This document shows positions 15,329-23,406 of a stretch of DNA of 64,000 nt, piece by piece. The position numbers and the translations under genes are program-made. Position 1 is the first letter of the stretch. Each line of letters opens with the position of its first letter. Origin of the DNA: DTPS01 sp049591295 (GTDB lineage Bacteria; Acidobacteriota; UBA4820; DSQY01); the NCBI GenBank assembly GCA_049591295.1, contig JBAWEQ010000259.1, forward strand, positions 62,001 to 126,000, in the 5' to 3' direction. The notes beneath the pieces were generated by a model that worked only from the letters and a program-made list of their open reading frames with translations, was not told where the DNA came from and did no database searches.

Positions 15329-16693
15329 ATGCCCAAGCCCCTCGCCATCCCCATGCTGACCGCCGCCATGGTGGCCCTGGCCACCGCCGTCTTGGCCGCG
15401 ACTCCCTCCGCCGGCGCCGCGCCGAACCCCTCGCCCGCCCTCTCTCTGGACTCGTGCATCCGCACGGCCCTGTCCAACAATCCGTCCCTCAAGGCCTCTC
15501 GGGCCGGCCTGACGGCCGCCCTGGAGTCGGAGGGCAGGACGCGGTCCGCTTACTACCCCCAGCTCAGCCTCCAGGCCGGCTACAGCCGGTGGGAGAGCCA
15601 CGCCTTCCTGCCCAACTCGATCCAGAACCTGCCGTTCGGTACCATCTCCCCGGTCATCGGCCCCACGAACCAATACAGCCTGGGCCTCCAGGGCAGCTAC
15701 ACCCTGTTCGACAGCGGGCTGAGAAAGGCGGATGTGGCCGGCGCCAAGGCCACGCGCGAGGCCACTTCGGAGGTCAGCGCGCAGGACACGCAGGACCTCG
15801 TGCTCAACGTCACCTCGTCCTACTACGGCCTGCTGGCGGCCGAGGCCAACCTCTCGGTGGAGAAGCAGAGCCTGAAGCGGAGCGAGGACCACCTCCGGCT
15901 GGCCCAGGACAGGAAGGCGGTGGGCGCTGTCCCTCTGGCGGACGTCCTCAGGGCCCGGGTGGAGGTGGCCAACGCTCGTCTCGCACAGGTGCATGCCGCC
16001 AGCGGCGTGGAGGTGGCCCGCGGAGCCCTCGCCGCCTCCATGGGACTCTCGCCCGATACGCCCCTGGCCATCCAGGACGCCGGGGAGGAAGTTCAACCTC
16101 CCACCCGCCTCGACGCTGGCCAGGCCCTCGATGAGGCCCAGGCCAATCGCCCCGAGGTCAAGGCCGCCGAACGGCGGGTGGAGGCGGGGCAGGCCAGCGT
16201 GAGGGCCGCCCGGAGTGCCTATGGGCCTACCGTCGAGCTCGACGCCTCCTACGGGCGCCTCGACAGCACCTATTTTCCCCAGGACAAGAACTGGTCCGCC
16301 GGGATCGTGCTCCGGCTTCCCGTCTTCACCGGTTTTGCCCGGAGCCACGCGCTCGCGCAGGCCCGGGCCGAGCTGGGCCGCTCCGAAGACCAGCGCGACC
16401 AGGCCGCCCTGGCCGTCCGCCAGGAGGTCTGGAACGCCCAGGCGAGGTTGCGGGAGGCTTACAACGCGGTCCTGGCCGTTAGGGCGCTCACCGCCGACGC
16501 GCAGGAGAGCCTGCGCATGGCCGACGAGCGGTACAAGGTGGGAGCCGGCACCATCACCGACCTGCTCGACGCCGAGACCAACCTGGCGCAGGCCCAGGCC
16601 CAGCAGGTGGACGCCGATTTTCAGTACCATATCGCCGGGGCGAATCTCAAGCGGGCCCTCGGCGAGCTGGGGGCCCCGGAGGAGGGCCGGTAG
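15329..16693 (+). CDS. TolC-family outer-membrane efflux protein
   Basis: A 454-residue outer-membrane efflux protein with an Ala-rich Sec signal peptide (cleavage likely near residue 31) and two OEP repeats that are long, Gln/Ala/Arg-rich coiled coils. The first repeat starts at LSLDSCIRTALSNNPSLKASR and the second at LDEAQANRPEVKAAERR, as in TolC. It forms the trimeric channel and tunnel that meets the periplasmic adaptor. It is the last gene of the tetR-adaptor-ATPase-permease operon, giving a self-sufficient tripartite exporter, unlike E. coli ybhGFSR, which relies on tolC elsewhere. Confidence 0.93.
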   Translation: MPKPLAIPMLTAAMVALATAVLAATPSAGAAPNPSPALSLDSCIRTALSNNPSLKASRAGLTAALESEGRTRSAYYPQLSLQAGYSRWESHAFLPNSIQNLPFGTISPVIGPTNQYSLGLQGSYTLFDSGLRKADVAGAKATREATSEVSAQDTQDLVLNVTSSYYGLLAAEANLSVEKQSLKRSEDHLRLAQDRKAVGAVPLADVLRARVEVANARLAQVHAASGVEVARGALAASMGLSPDTPLAIQDAGEEVQPPTRLDAGQALDEAQANRPEVKAAERRVEAGQASVRAARSAYGPTVELDASYGRLDSTYFPQDKNWSAGIVLRLPVFTGFARSHALAQARAELGRSEDQRDQAALAVRQEVWNAQARLREAYNAVLAVRALTADAQESLRMADERYKVGAGTITDLLDAETNLAQAQAQQVDADFQYHIAGANLKRALGELGAPEEGR

Positions 16694-16740
16694 TGCAACG
16701 GGCCCGCACGCGCTACCATAGCGCGTGAGGAGGAGCAGTC

Positions 16741-17679
16741 GTGTCGCTCAACGGCCACTACTGGACCATCGCCCCGCGCCTGCGCCACGCCCTTCGTCCC
16801 TCGCCGGCCCCGCCGGCCAAACCTTGGAAAACCAGGGTTCCCGATTCCGATTTCGGCTCCGTCGAAATCACGGGCCTCTTGCGGGAGAAGCCCGAAGCGG
16901 ACTCGGTGCTCATCGTCATCCACGGGCTGGGCGGCTCCAGCGAGAGCAACTACGCGCTCCGGGCCGCCAGAGCCGCCGATGCGGCGGGGCTTTCGTGCCT
17001 GAGGATGAACCTCCGCGGCGCGGACGGAAGCGGGGAGGACCTCTACCACGCCGGCCTCACCGACGATCTGCGGGCGGCCATTTTAAGCCCGGAGATCCGA
17101 AAGTACCGGCGGGTCCTCGTCCTGGGCTATTCGCTCGGGGGCCACGTGGCCCTGCGCTATGCCGCCGAATACCCTGGTGACGGCGTCGCCGCCGTGGCGG
17201 CCGTCTCCTCGCCGCTCAACCTGGAGGTCTGCCAGGCCAACCTCGATTCCCCCGCGTTGTGGCTGTATCGAACCTACCTGCTCTCCGCCCTGAAGATCAC
17301 CTACCGCGCCGTGGCGGCCAGGCGGCCACTCCCCAATCCCCCCGAGGCCATTCAGGCCATTTCCCGGCTTCGGGAGTTCGACGAGCTGGCCGTCGCCCCG
17401 CGGCACCACTTCGCCGGAGCGGACGATTACTACGCCAGGGCCAGCGTCTGGCCCCTGCTGCCCAGGCTGGAGGTGCCCGCCCTTCTCGTCGCGTCGAGAA
17501 ACGACCCGATGGTCCCGCTGGAGGCGGTGGAACCCTGGGTGGGCCTGGCATCGCCAGCCCTCTCGGTGCGATGGGAAGACGGTGGAGGCCACGTGGGCTT
17601 TCCGCCCGACCTCGACCTCGGCGAGCCCTCGCCCAGGGGCCTCGAACCCCAGGTCCTGCACTGGCTGGCGACCCGCTGA
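16741..17679 (+). CDS. Alpha/beta hydrolase, YheT-like
   Basis: A 312-residue alpha/beta hydrolase of the YheT/EMB8 type. The oxyanion segment is HGLGGSSES (61-69). The nucleophile elbow is GYSLGG with Ser131, the acid is the Asp in VASRNDPMVP, and the catalytic His is in GGGHVGF near the C terminus. RMNLRGADGSGEDLYHAG is the usual YheT-family block. It starts at GTG 16741 with GAGGAGGAG upstream. Members act on esters in the cytoplasm or at the membrane, but no physiological substrate is established. It sits alone, 47 bases after the tolC gene. Confidence 0.88.
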   Translation: MSLNGHYWTIAPRLRHALRPSPAPPAKPWKTRVPDSDFGSVEITGLLREKPEADSVLIVIHGLGGSSESNYALRAARAADAAGLSCLRMNLRGADGSGEDLYHAGLTDDLRAAILSPEIRKYRRVLVLGYSLGGHVALRYAAEYPGDGVAAVAAVSSPLNLEVCQANLDSPALWLYRTYLLSALKITYRAVAARRPLPNPPEAIQAISRLREFDELAVAPRHHFAGADDYYARASVWPLLPRLEVPALLVASRNDPMVPLEAVEPWVGLASPALSVRWEDGGGHVGFPPDLDLGEPSPRGLEPQVLHWLATR

Positions 17680-18169
17680 CTCCCCATGCGATTGGATCCC
17701 TCTCTCGATCTGCCCGTGGCTGTTATGGCAAATCCACAAAGAGCTCATGCAGCGCATCAGGTTTTCTGTGAATAGCGAGGATGCGGCGGCGCTGCCTCGT
17801 TCGGCAGAGAACTCATCCAGAAGGACTTCTCAGGAAGCTGTTCCTTCCCAACCGCCTGAAGAGGCCTGTGGAATTCCCTGTGGAAAGTGGGGTTCAGCCC
17901 GGTTCCTAGAGGCCCCTCCGCTGACCGGTGCCCGCCCATCCAGGCCGGAATTATGCCATTATTTATCAACTCGTTGCGGCCACTGGCCTTGGAAGGACGG
18001 CGCGACCAGTCCTCTGCCGGCGCGGCGCTTCATCCATCTTCGGGCTGTGCAAAAGCCGTGGATCATCAGCCGGGCGGTGGTTTCGTAACGAGGAGGAGCC
18101 GGATCTCTCTTCCGTTTGAGGCCCCATTCGCCTTGACACGAGAGAAGCCGACCGGCCAGACTGCCTTGC
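17680..18169. other. Intergenic region without recognised gene
   Basis: About 490 bases of lower coding character between the hydrolase and the aminotransferase. Short open frames occur on both strands but none has a ribosome site or recognisable product. A perfect TTGACA lies at 18133-18138; the hexamer 17 bases later (CCAGAC) is a poor -10, so a promoter for the aminotransferase is possible but weak. If used, it would give an almost leaderless mRNA. Confidence 0.5.
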
Positions 18170-19348
18170 ATGGAAAGAACCCTGAATCCCGCCGTAGCGC
18201 ACATGGACGAATCCCTGATCCGGGAGATGACGCGCGTGGCCGAGGAGTGCGGCGCGGTCAATCTGGCTCAGGGATTCCCCGACTACCCCACTCCCTTAGC
18301 CGTCCTCGATGCCGCCAGCACGGCTCTCCGGGAGGGCAGGAACGGCTACACCCGGACATGGGGCGACCCTGCCCTCCGTTCGGCCTTGGCCCGCCATCTC
18401 CGGGAATTCTGGGGACTCGCCTACGATGCCGAGGAGGAGTGCGTCATCACCTGCGGCGCCTCCGAGGCGATCATGGCGACGCTCCTCTCCCTTCTGGCCC
18501 CCGGAGAGACCATCGTCGTTCCCGAGCCCATCTACGAGAATTATCTCCCCGCCTCCCGCCTGGCGCGGGCCGAAGTCAGGCTCCTCGAATTGGACCCCTT
18601 CACGGGTCGCTGGGACCCGACCGCCCTGGACGAGGCGCTCACCGGGGCCAAGGTGCTGGTGCTCAACACCCCAGCCAACCCAACGGGCAAGGTCTGGCGC
18701 CTCGAAGAACTGGAAACCCTGGCCGAGCTGCTCCGCCGCCACCACTGCCTTCTCGTGACCGATGAGACTTACGCCTTCATCACCCGGCCCGGCCTGCGCC
18801 ACGTGCCGCCCGCCACGGTGGGCGACCTGAGGGGAAGGACCGTGACCATCGGCTCCTTCTCCAAGACCTACGCCGTGACGGGCTGGCGGGTGGGTTTCGC
18901 CTGCGCGCCGAGGCCGCTCATGGAGGGCATCCGCAGGGCCCACGACTTCTTCACCATCTGCGCGCCGGCCCCCTTTCAGGCGGCTTTGGTGGAGGCGCTG
19001 AAGCTTCCCGAGAGCTACTACACCGTTATGGCCGCCTCCTACCGGCGCCGGTGCGACCTGCTGCGCGCCGGTCTGGCCGAGACCGGCTTTATCCCCAGCG
19101 ATCCCGACGGCAGCTACTTCCTCTTGGTCGACGTAAGCTCTCTGGGCATCGAGGATGACCGCTCCTGGGCCTCGGCCTTCGCGAGGGACCGGGGTGTGGC
19201 CGGCGTCGCGGGCTCCGCCTTCCTACTGAGGGGCATGCCGCGGGAGGACGGGCGCGCGCCGGACCGGCGCGGCACCTTCCTTCGGCTGAGTTTCGGCTCC
19301 TCCGAGGCGCGCATCGCCGAGGCCATCCGCAGGTTGAGGGGAGCCTGA
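18170..19348 (+). CDS. PLP-dependent aminotransferase, class I/II
   Basis: A 392-residue fold-type I aminotransferase. The start region NLAQGFPDYPTP matches methionine/kynurenine/aspartate-type aminotransferases of subgroup I. The substrate-side motifs NTPANPTGK and DETYAF and the PLP lysine Lys232 in SFSKTYAVTGWRVG are all present, as is the carboxylate-binding Arg in FLRLSFGSSE near the end. Acceptor and donor specificity cannot be assigned. The ATG at 18170 has no clear ribosome site; a second Met at 18203 is possible, but the extra 11 residues look like the normal N-terminal arm. The next gene is convergent. Confidence 0.9.
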   Translation: MERTLNPAVAHMDESLIREMTRVAEECGAVNLAQGFPDYPTPLAVLDAASTALREGRNGYTRTWGDPALRSALARHLREFWGLAYDAEEECVITCGASEAIMATLLSLLAPGETIVVPEPIYENYLPASRLARAEVRLLELDPFTGRWDPTALDEALTGAKVLVLNTPANPTGKVWRLEELETLAELLRRHHCLLVTDETYAFITRPGLRHVPPATVGDLRGRTVTIGSFSKTYAVTGWRVGFACAPRPLMEGIRRAHDFFTICAPAPFQAALVEALKLPESYYTVMAASYRRRCDLLRAGLAETGFIPSDPDGSYFLLVDVSSLGIEDDRSWASAFARDRGVAGVAGSAFLLRGMPREDGRAPDRRGTFLRLSFGSSEARIAEAIRRLRGA

Positions 19349-19415
19349 CCATCGTCAGCCCCCCGCGGGACATTTCCCGATGGGGCGGCTCCGCTCCGAT
19401 TCCGGCGGGAGGGAG

Positions 19416-20099
19416 TCAGGAAATGGGCTGGCCGGACCGGCGGGCCTCGTTCACCGCCTCGTGGGCCTTTCGGATGGGCTCGGGGAGGCGGTAGCGGGGG
19501 GAGCAGGCGAGCACGAGCGAGACGGCGGTGGGCAGATCCGAGAGGTGGCCGGGTGAGACGTAGACCGGGCGCACCCGCTGGCGGGTCCTCAGGGCCGCGC
19601 CGACGGCGGTGCCGTCCAGCAGGATCGGCGACCACCCGCCCCTTTGCGGCGGCGGTTCGTCGTGACTCCCGCAGAGCAGGCTCTTGGCACTGCCCACCGT
19701 GGGCACCCCGAGCACGACGCCCAGGTGGGCCGCCGAGCCGAACATCCTGGGGTGCGCCGTTCCGTGCGCATCGACCAGGATCGCCTCCGGCTTGAGAGTG
19801 AGGGCTTCGAAGGCACGCGCCAGGACCGGGACTTCCCGGAAGCCCAGCAGCCCAGGGATGTAGGGGAAATCCACCTCCATCCTCACGATGGCCCGCTCCA
19901 CGACCTGAAACCCTTCCTGAGCGTCGCAAACCACCATTCCCCCCCAGAAGGTGGTGCCGTACAGGTGAAAGGAGACATCCGCCCCGCCGATCCAGCGGAG
20001 GGGCGAGGGCAGAGGGGATTCCCGCCGCTCCCTCCTGAGCCTCATCTGCTCCTCGATGGCCTCCTGGTAGCGTGGGTTTCGGTAGACGGGTTGCTTCAC
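19416..20099 (-). CDS. nfi: Endonuclease V (deoxyinosine 3'-endonuclease)
   Basis: A 227-residue endonuclease V, which nicks DNA at the second phosphodiester 3' of deoxyinosine to start repair of deaminated adenine. Catalytic residues are Asp41 (GADVSF), Glu89 (GFREVP) and Asp110 (VDAHGTAHPRMFG), and the mispair-wedge motif YIPG is at 80-83. The spacing matches Thermotoga Nfi. The GTG at 20099 is chosen because GGGAG lies five bases upstream and the protein then has family length; a longer ATG-started frame to 20234 would run into the divergent DUF2892 gene. The intergenic space to that gene is about 118 bases. Confidence 0.93.
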   Translation of the reverse strand: MKQPVYRNPRYQEAIEEQMRLRRERRESPLPSPLRWIGGADVSFHLYGTTFWGGMVVCDAQEGFQVVERAIVRMEVDFPYIPGLLGFREVPVLARAFEALTLKPEAILVDAHGTAHPRMFGSAAHLGVVLGVPTVGSAKSLLCGSHDEPPPQRGGWSPILLDGTAVGAALRTRQRVRPVYVSPGHLSDLPTAVSLVLACSPRYRLPEPIRKAHEAVNEARRSGQPIS

Positions 20100-20217
20100 G
20101 GCGGCTCCCGCGTGCTCGGTTGCAAGGCGAGGGTACCCCCGCTTCACTGGCGCCGCAAGTCGATCCGTGGCATAAAGTGAAGCGAATCGAGATTGTGAAA
20201 ACGAGGAGGCGATCGCA

Positions 20218-20424
20218 ATGGTCAGCGTCAACATTCATCCTATTGAGCGCGTGGTCCGGGGAGTTGTGGGGCTCTTCTTGATCAGCCTGATCTTCTGGGG
20301 GCCCAAGAGCCTCTGGGGGCTCGTCGGCCTCATCCCCCTGCTGACGGCCCTGTTCGGCTGGTGCCCGCCCTACAGCCTTCTGGGCATCAACACCTGCAAC
20401 CTCGGGAAGAGGAAGGCCGCCTAG
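20218..20424 (+). CDS. DUF2892-family small membrane protein
   Basis: A 68-residue protein with two hydrophobic helices (VVGLFLISLIFWG and WGLVGLIPLLTALFG) and the family ending CPPYSLLGINTC. DUF2892 proteins resemble the membrane part of E. coli YgaP, a rhodanese; some occur near sulfur or cytochrome functions. The two cysteines near the end are conserved in this family and might bind metal or form a disulfide. A strong ribosome site, GAGGAGG, precedes the ATG. It is monocistronic and followed by a hairpin. No function can be assigned. Confidence 0.85.
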   Translation: MVSVNIHPIERVVRGVVGLFLISLIFWGPKSLWGLVGLIPLLTALFGWCPPYSLLGINTCNLGKRKAA

Positions 20425-20461
20425 CGCACCTTGCTTGGCTCGTCCCCTTCTTCATCCCGGC

Positions 20462-20492
20462 CAGGGGCTCGCCTTCCCATGGGGAGCCCCTG
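20462..20492. terminator. Hairpin after the DUF2892 gene
   Basis: CAGGGGCTC (20462-20470) pairs with GAGCCCCTG (20484-20492) across a 13-base loop. Only a weak T-rich tail follows, so termination would be partial. Confidence 0.45.
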
Positions 20493-20624
20493 TTCCTGGC
20501 TGTTCAGCTACTTCCAGCCCCCCTCTGGCGACCTGCCTTCCGGAGCGAGGCGGCGGCAGGCGCGGCCGAGGCCCAGCCGGGGTTCGGATCCGACAAGCCC
20601 CCCGCTGTGGACGGGCATGCCTCT

Positions 20625-20756
20625 ATACAGAGCTGCATCAGTGAATGCGCATAAGGTGGTGGGGCTTGGGGGTATGCCACTCTGTATTCGCGGGGAAGGC
20701 CCCATCCCTTGCGAGTGCGGCCCTGCGGGCCGCGCAAGGGCTGAGCCCTCCCCGCG
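20625..20756. repeat. Strongly structured intergenic element
   Basis: Part of a 468-base gene-free stretch (20425-20892). An inverted repeat ATACAGAG (20625-20632) / CTCTGTAT (20680-20687) is followed at once by one long hairpin from 20689 to 20756. Its outer stem is CGCGGGGAAGGC with GCCCTCCCCGCG (11 of 12 paired), then CCCTTGC/GCAAGGG, a four-base bulge, and GCGGCCC/GGGCCGC around a TGC loop. A smaller hairpin AGGCGC/GCGCCT follows near 20773-20788. It may be a repeat of the REP type, a structured RNA leader of the next gene, or an unknown RNA; no known RNA family was recognised. Confidence 0.55.
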
Positions 20757-20892
20757 GGCCCTACCGGGAGAGGCGCGGCGGCGCCTCCCCAGGACCCCCA
20801 CCCGCAGACAGCGCGCCGGACTTCCGCCGCGCTGATAACCCTTGAATTTTCAGCTCATCGGGATGTATGCTTGGAGGCAAAGGAGAGTGAAC

Positions 20893-21732
20893 GTGCAAAT
20901 TACTCCCACGGACCAAACCCCCCGCATCGCCCTGTTCATCGACTTCGACAACGGGCAGCTGGACATCACGCGTGTCCTGAACGCGCTCAGGGAGCGGGGC
21001 ATCATCATCCTGAAGAAGGCTTACGGGGACTGGGCCAAGTTCCCCCAGTTCCGCAAGACCCTGGCCGAAAACGGCGTGGACCTGGTGGAGCGGCCCACCA
21101 TCTTCGCCGGAGGCGACAAGAACGGCGCCGACATCCAGCTCGCCGTGGATGCGCTGGAGGCCTGCCTGACGAACCACCACATCGACGTCTTCGCCGTGGT
21201 CAGCGGGGACAGCGACTTCCTGCCCCTCATCTCCCGCCTCCAGGCCTACAACAAGAAGGTAGTGATCATCGGGATGCGCCAGACCACCTCCTCGGTGGTC
21301 ATGAAGAACTGCAACGAGTACCTCGCCTACGAGAACATCGTGGATCCTCTTCAGGCCACGGAGGCCATGGTCGGCGAGACCAAGGAGACCGACCCGAAGG
21401 ACCTTCCCAAGGCCTTCGCCATCCTCAAGCGCGCCATCGCCCTGCTGGAGGACGAGGATCGTTCGGTGGACTCCTCCAACCTCAAGCAGAAGATGCTCCA
21501 GCTCAGCCCCACCTTCGACGAGAAGAGCTTCGGCTTCAGCCAGTTCAAGGCCTTCCTCGCCGAGGCCCAGCGGCGCAAGATCATCCACATCGGCAAGAAG
21601 GTCGATGGCGCCTATCCCATCGTGCTGGGGCGGATGGGCCGGCTTCTGGAGGACGGAGAAGAGGAGGGCGAGGCCGAGGTGCAGGCCACGCCCGCCAAGA
21701 AGCCCAAGAAGCGCCGCAGCGGCAACCGCTGA
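20893..21732 (+). CDS. NYN-domain nuclease-like protein with C-terminal OST-HTH/LOTUS domain
   Basis: About 279 residues. The N-terminal half is a NYN (PIN-like, DUF88/LabA) domain with the acidic residues of the active site in ALFIDFDNGQLD, GGDKNGADIQLAVDAL and VVSGDSDFLPLI. After a linker, residues about 180-260 (FAILKRAIALLEDEDRS to GAYPIVLG) look like an OST-HTH/LOTUS module, which binds RNA or G-quadruplexes in other proteins. The tail is Lys/Arg-rich. The GTG at 20893 lies seven bases after AGGAG; a GTG at 20887 is too close and a TTG at 20842 lacks a site. The pairing suggests an RNA-processing or silencing nuclease, but the target is unknown. Confidence 0.88.
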   Translation: MQITPTDQTPRIALFIDFDNGQLDITRVLNALRERGIIILKKAYGDWAKFPQFRKTLAENGVDLVERPTIFAGGDKNGADIQLAVDALEACLTNHHIDVFAVVSGDSDFLPLISRLQAYNKKVVIIGMRQTTSSVVMKNCNEYLAYENIVDPLQATEAMVGETKETDPKDLPKAFAILKRAIALLEDEDRSVDSSNLKQKMLQLSPTFDEKSFGFSQFKAFLAEAQRRKIIHIGKKVDGAYPIVLGRMGRLLEDGEEEGEAEVQATPAKKPKKRRSGNR

Positions 21733-21744
21733 AATACCGGGCGT

Positions 21745-23166
21745 TCACCGCGCGCTGGGTTTCGAGCCCTCGGAACCGCCCCAGGACACCTGGTCCACCG
21801 TGACGAAGCGGTAATTCTGTCTCTTGAGGGATTCGATCAGGGTGGGCAGGATCACGTCCGCCCGCATGTCGCCCTGCCGTTCGGTGCCTAGGTGCATGAG
21901 CACGATGCCTCCGTCCACTCCGTCGGGGGCCGTTGCGGCCCTCTTGAGAAGCCCGGCGAGGATCTGCTGCGGGGTGTGAAAGAGCGGGTTGGCCGGTGAG
22001 GCGACCCAATCCAAGGTATCCAGGTGGGGGGTCCAGTACACCGCGCTGAATCCCGCGTCATGGGCCCAGCCCAAGATCTCCGAGTTGAATTCGCCGAAGG
22101 GTGCCCGCCAGTAGGGTGCCATGGTCTTCCCCGTGATGAGCTTGTAGAGATCGGCGGCCTTCAGGAGCTGGTCGCGCACGAAGTCCTCCGTCACTCCCGG
22201 GAGCGTGGCCTGCCGGTGATCGAAGGAGTAGGTCGTCAGGTGGGGATGGCTGAAGGTGTGGTTGCCCACCACGTACCCCGCGTCCGCGATCCGCCGGACC
22301 AAATCGGGATAGTGCCGCATGTACATGCCGGTGAGGAAGAAGGTGGCGCGGACGTGCTCCTTCTGGAGATCGTCCAGGATGGCCTCGGTGGCGCTGTCGT
22401 TGGAGCCGCCGTCGAAGGTCAGGAGCACCTCGTGCTGTCCCACGGGCGCCCGGATCAGGTTGTAGCTGCCGCCCAGCGCTTCGTTGACAGCTTCCGTGGG
22501 CGCCTCCAGCCTGGCGGGCGCCGCCCGCAGATCGACCCGCACGGCGGGGCCGTAGGAGGAGTTGCCCCGGTTGTCGAAATACCTGGCCTGGAGGATGTTT
22601 CGGGGCTGGGTGAGCGGCACGGCCGCGAAGCTCCACTGTCCCTGCTTGCAGAGCTGGACGCTCACCCTCTGGCCGTTCATGTAGAGGCCCACCATGGCTT
22701 CGGGCGGCGCGTGCCCCCGGACCTCGATGGTATTCGTCGTCACCTCGGCGCCGTTCACCGGCTCGTCGATGACGATGGACCCGGGCGACTCCCAGTCCAC
22801 TTTCTCTTGGTCGAGTTCACGCTCGTGCACCGTCCCGAACTTGGGAAGTACCGCCTCCGGCGCGGGCATGAAGCGGTCCGCGTTCATGGAGAACCACACC
22901 GCCAGACCGCCCCCCGCCAGCAGGCAGCCGAACAGGACGATCCGGAACCAGATTCCACCCAGGGCCGTCCGGTTCCACGCCTTCAGACGGTTCAGCCGCT
23001 CCTTCCTCCCGGTCAGCCTGGCGCACCGCCGCGAGCAGAAGATGTGGCCGGCGGTCCGGATCTGGCAGCTCGGGCAGATGGGTCTCCTGCACTCGTAGCA
23101 TCTGCGGCGGGCCGTCTTGGTTGGGTGGCGGAAGCACGGCGCCCCCGCTGGACGCTCCTCGGTCAT
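21745..23166 (-). CDS. Membrane-anchored polysaccharide deacetylase-like protein with N-terminal zinc finger
   Basis: About 473 residues in four parts. Residues 11-49 carry a B-box-like zinc-finger pattern (C11, H14, C23, C26, C31, C34, H41, C44, C49). One membrane helix spans about 72-94. An Ig-like segment (IVIDEPVNGAEVTTNTIEVRG) covers about 130-215. A NodB/CE4 deacetylase domain runs from about 245 to 460. Motif 1 reads TFDGG (250-254): the catalytic Asp252 is present but the usual metal-binding second Asp is Gly. Motif 2, HTFSHP (303-308), motif 3, WRAPFG, and motif 5, LMHLG, are intact. The start at 23166 lacks a strong ribosome site; a TTG at 23217 is an alternative. It would act on periplasmic glycan, with the finger facing the cytoplasm. 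Confidence 0.85.
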   Translation of the reverse strand: MTEERPAGAPCFRHPTKTARRRCYECRRPICPSCQIRTAGHIFCSRRCARLTGRKERLNRLKAWNRTALGGIWFRIVLFGCLLAGGGLAVWFSMNADRFMPAPEAVLPKFGTVHERELDQEKVDWESPGSIVIDEPVNGAEVTTNTIEVRGHAPPEAMVGLYMNGQRVSVQLCKQGQWSFAAVPLTQPRNILQARYFDNRGNSSYGPAVRVDLRAAPARLEAPTEAVNEALGGSYNLIRAPVGQHEVLLTFDGGSNDSATEAILDDLQKEHVRATFFLTGMYMRHYPDLVRRIADAGYVVGNHTFSHPHLTTYSFDHRQATLPGVTEDFVRDQLLKAADLYKLITGKTMAPYWRAPFGEFNSEILGWAHDAGFSAVYWTPHLDTLDWVASPANPLFHTPQQILAGLLKRAATAPDGVDGGIVLMHLGTERQGDMRADVILPTLIESLKRQNYRFVTVDQVSWGGSEGSKPSAR

Positions 23167-23232
23167 CCAGTTAGGATAGCGCGATTCCCGGAAGGCTTCT
23201 CTCCCTTCTTCCTGCAAAGGGGAGGTTGGATT

Positions 23233-23268
23233 GGGGATTGGGGATTTTGGGGCATGGGATTTGGGGGG
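23233..23268 (+). other. G-quadruplex-forming motif in a divergent intergenic region
   Basis: Runs GGGG at 23233, GGGG at 23240, GGGG at 23249, GGG at 23256 and GGGGGG at 23263 are separated by 3-5 bases, satisfying the usual G4 pattern on the plus strand. It lies upstream of the deacetylase gene, on its non-template side relative to rightward transcription. Confidence 0.6.
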
Positions 23269-23360
23269 TGCTGGCCATCACCCGCTGAGCGCCTTTAGGG
23301 CCTCCCGCTCCCTCGCCTCCCGCCTCCGGTTCTCGTACTCCCAAGCGGCGGCCACCCTGG

Positions 23361-23389
23361 TTGTACCTCCCGGCGACTCACCGTATAGT
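23361..23389 (+). promoter_or_regulatory. Sigma70-type promoter of the 135-residue unknown gene
   Basis: TTGTAC (23361-23366) and TATAGT (23384-23389) with a 17-base spacer. The expected start is near 23396, directly at the AGGAGG ribosome site, giving a very short leader before the TTG start at 23407. Confidence 0.65.
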
Positions 23390-23406
23390 GCCCGCAGGAG
23401 GGATCC

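Noticed and set aside
14159..16630. Open frame of 823 codons on the minus strand
   Set aside because: It is antisense to the second permease and TolC genes, rich in His/Gly/Asp in a way typical of GC-rich antisense frames, with no recognisable domain.
17757..17969. 70-codon frame on the minus strand in the 17680-18169 gap
   Set aside because: No ribosome site, no recognisable family, and no conserved-looking composition.
19357..19394. Weak hairpin between the aminotransferase and nfi
   Set aside because: Stem is imperfect and there is no T run, so a terminator call is not justified.
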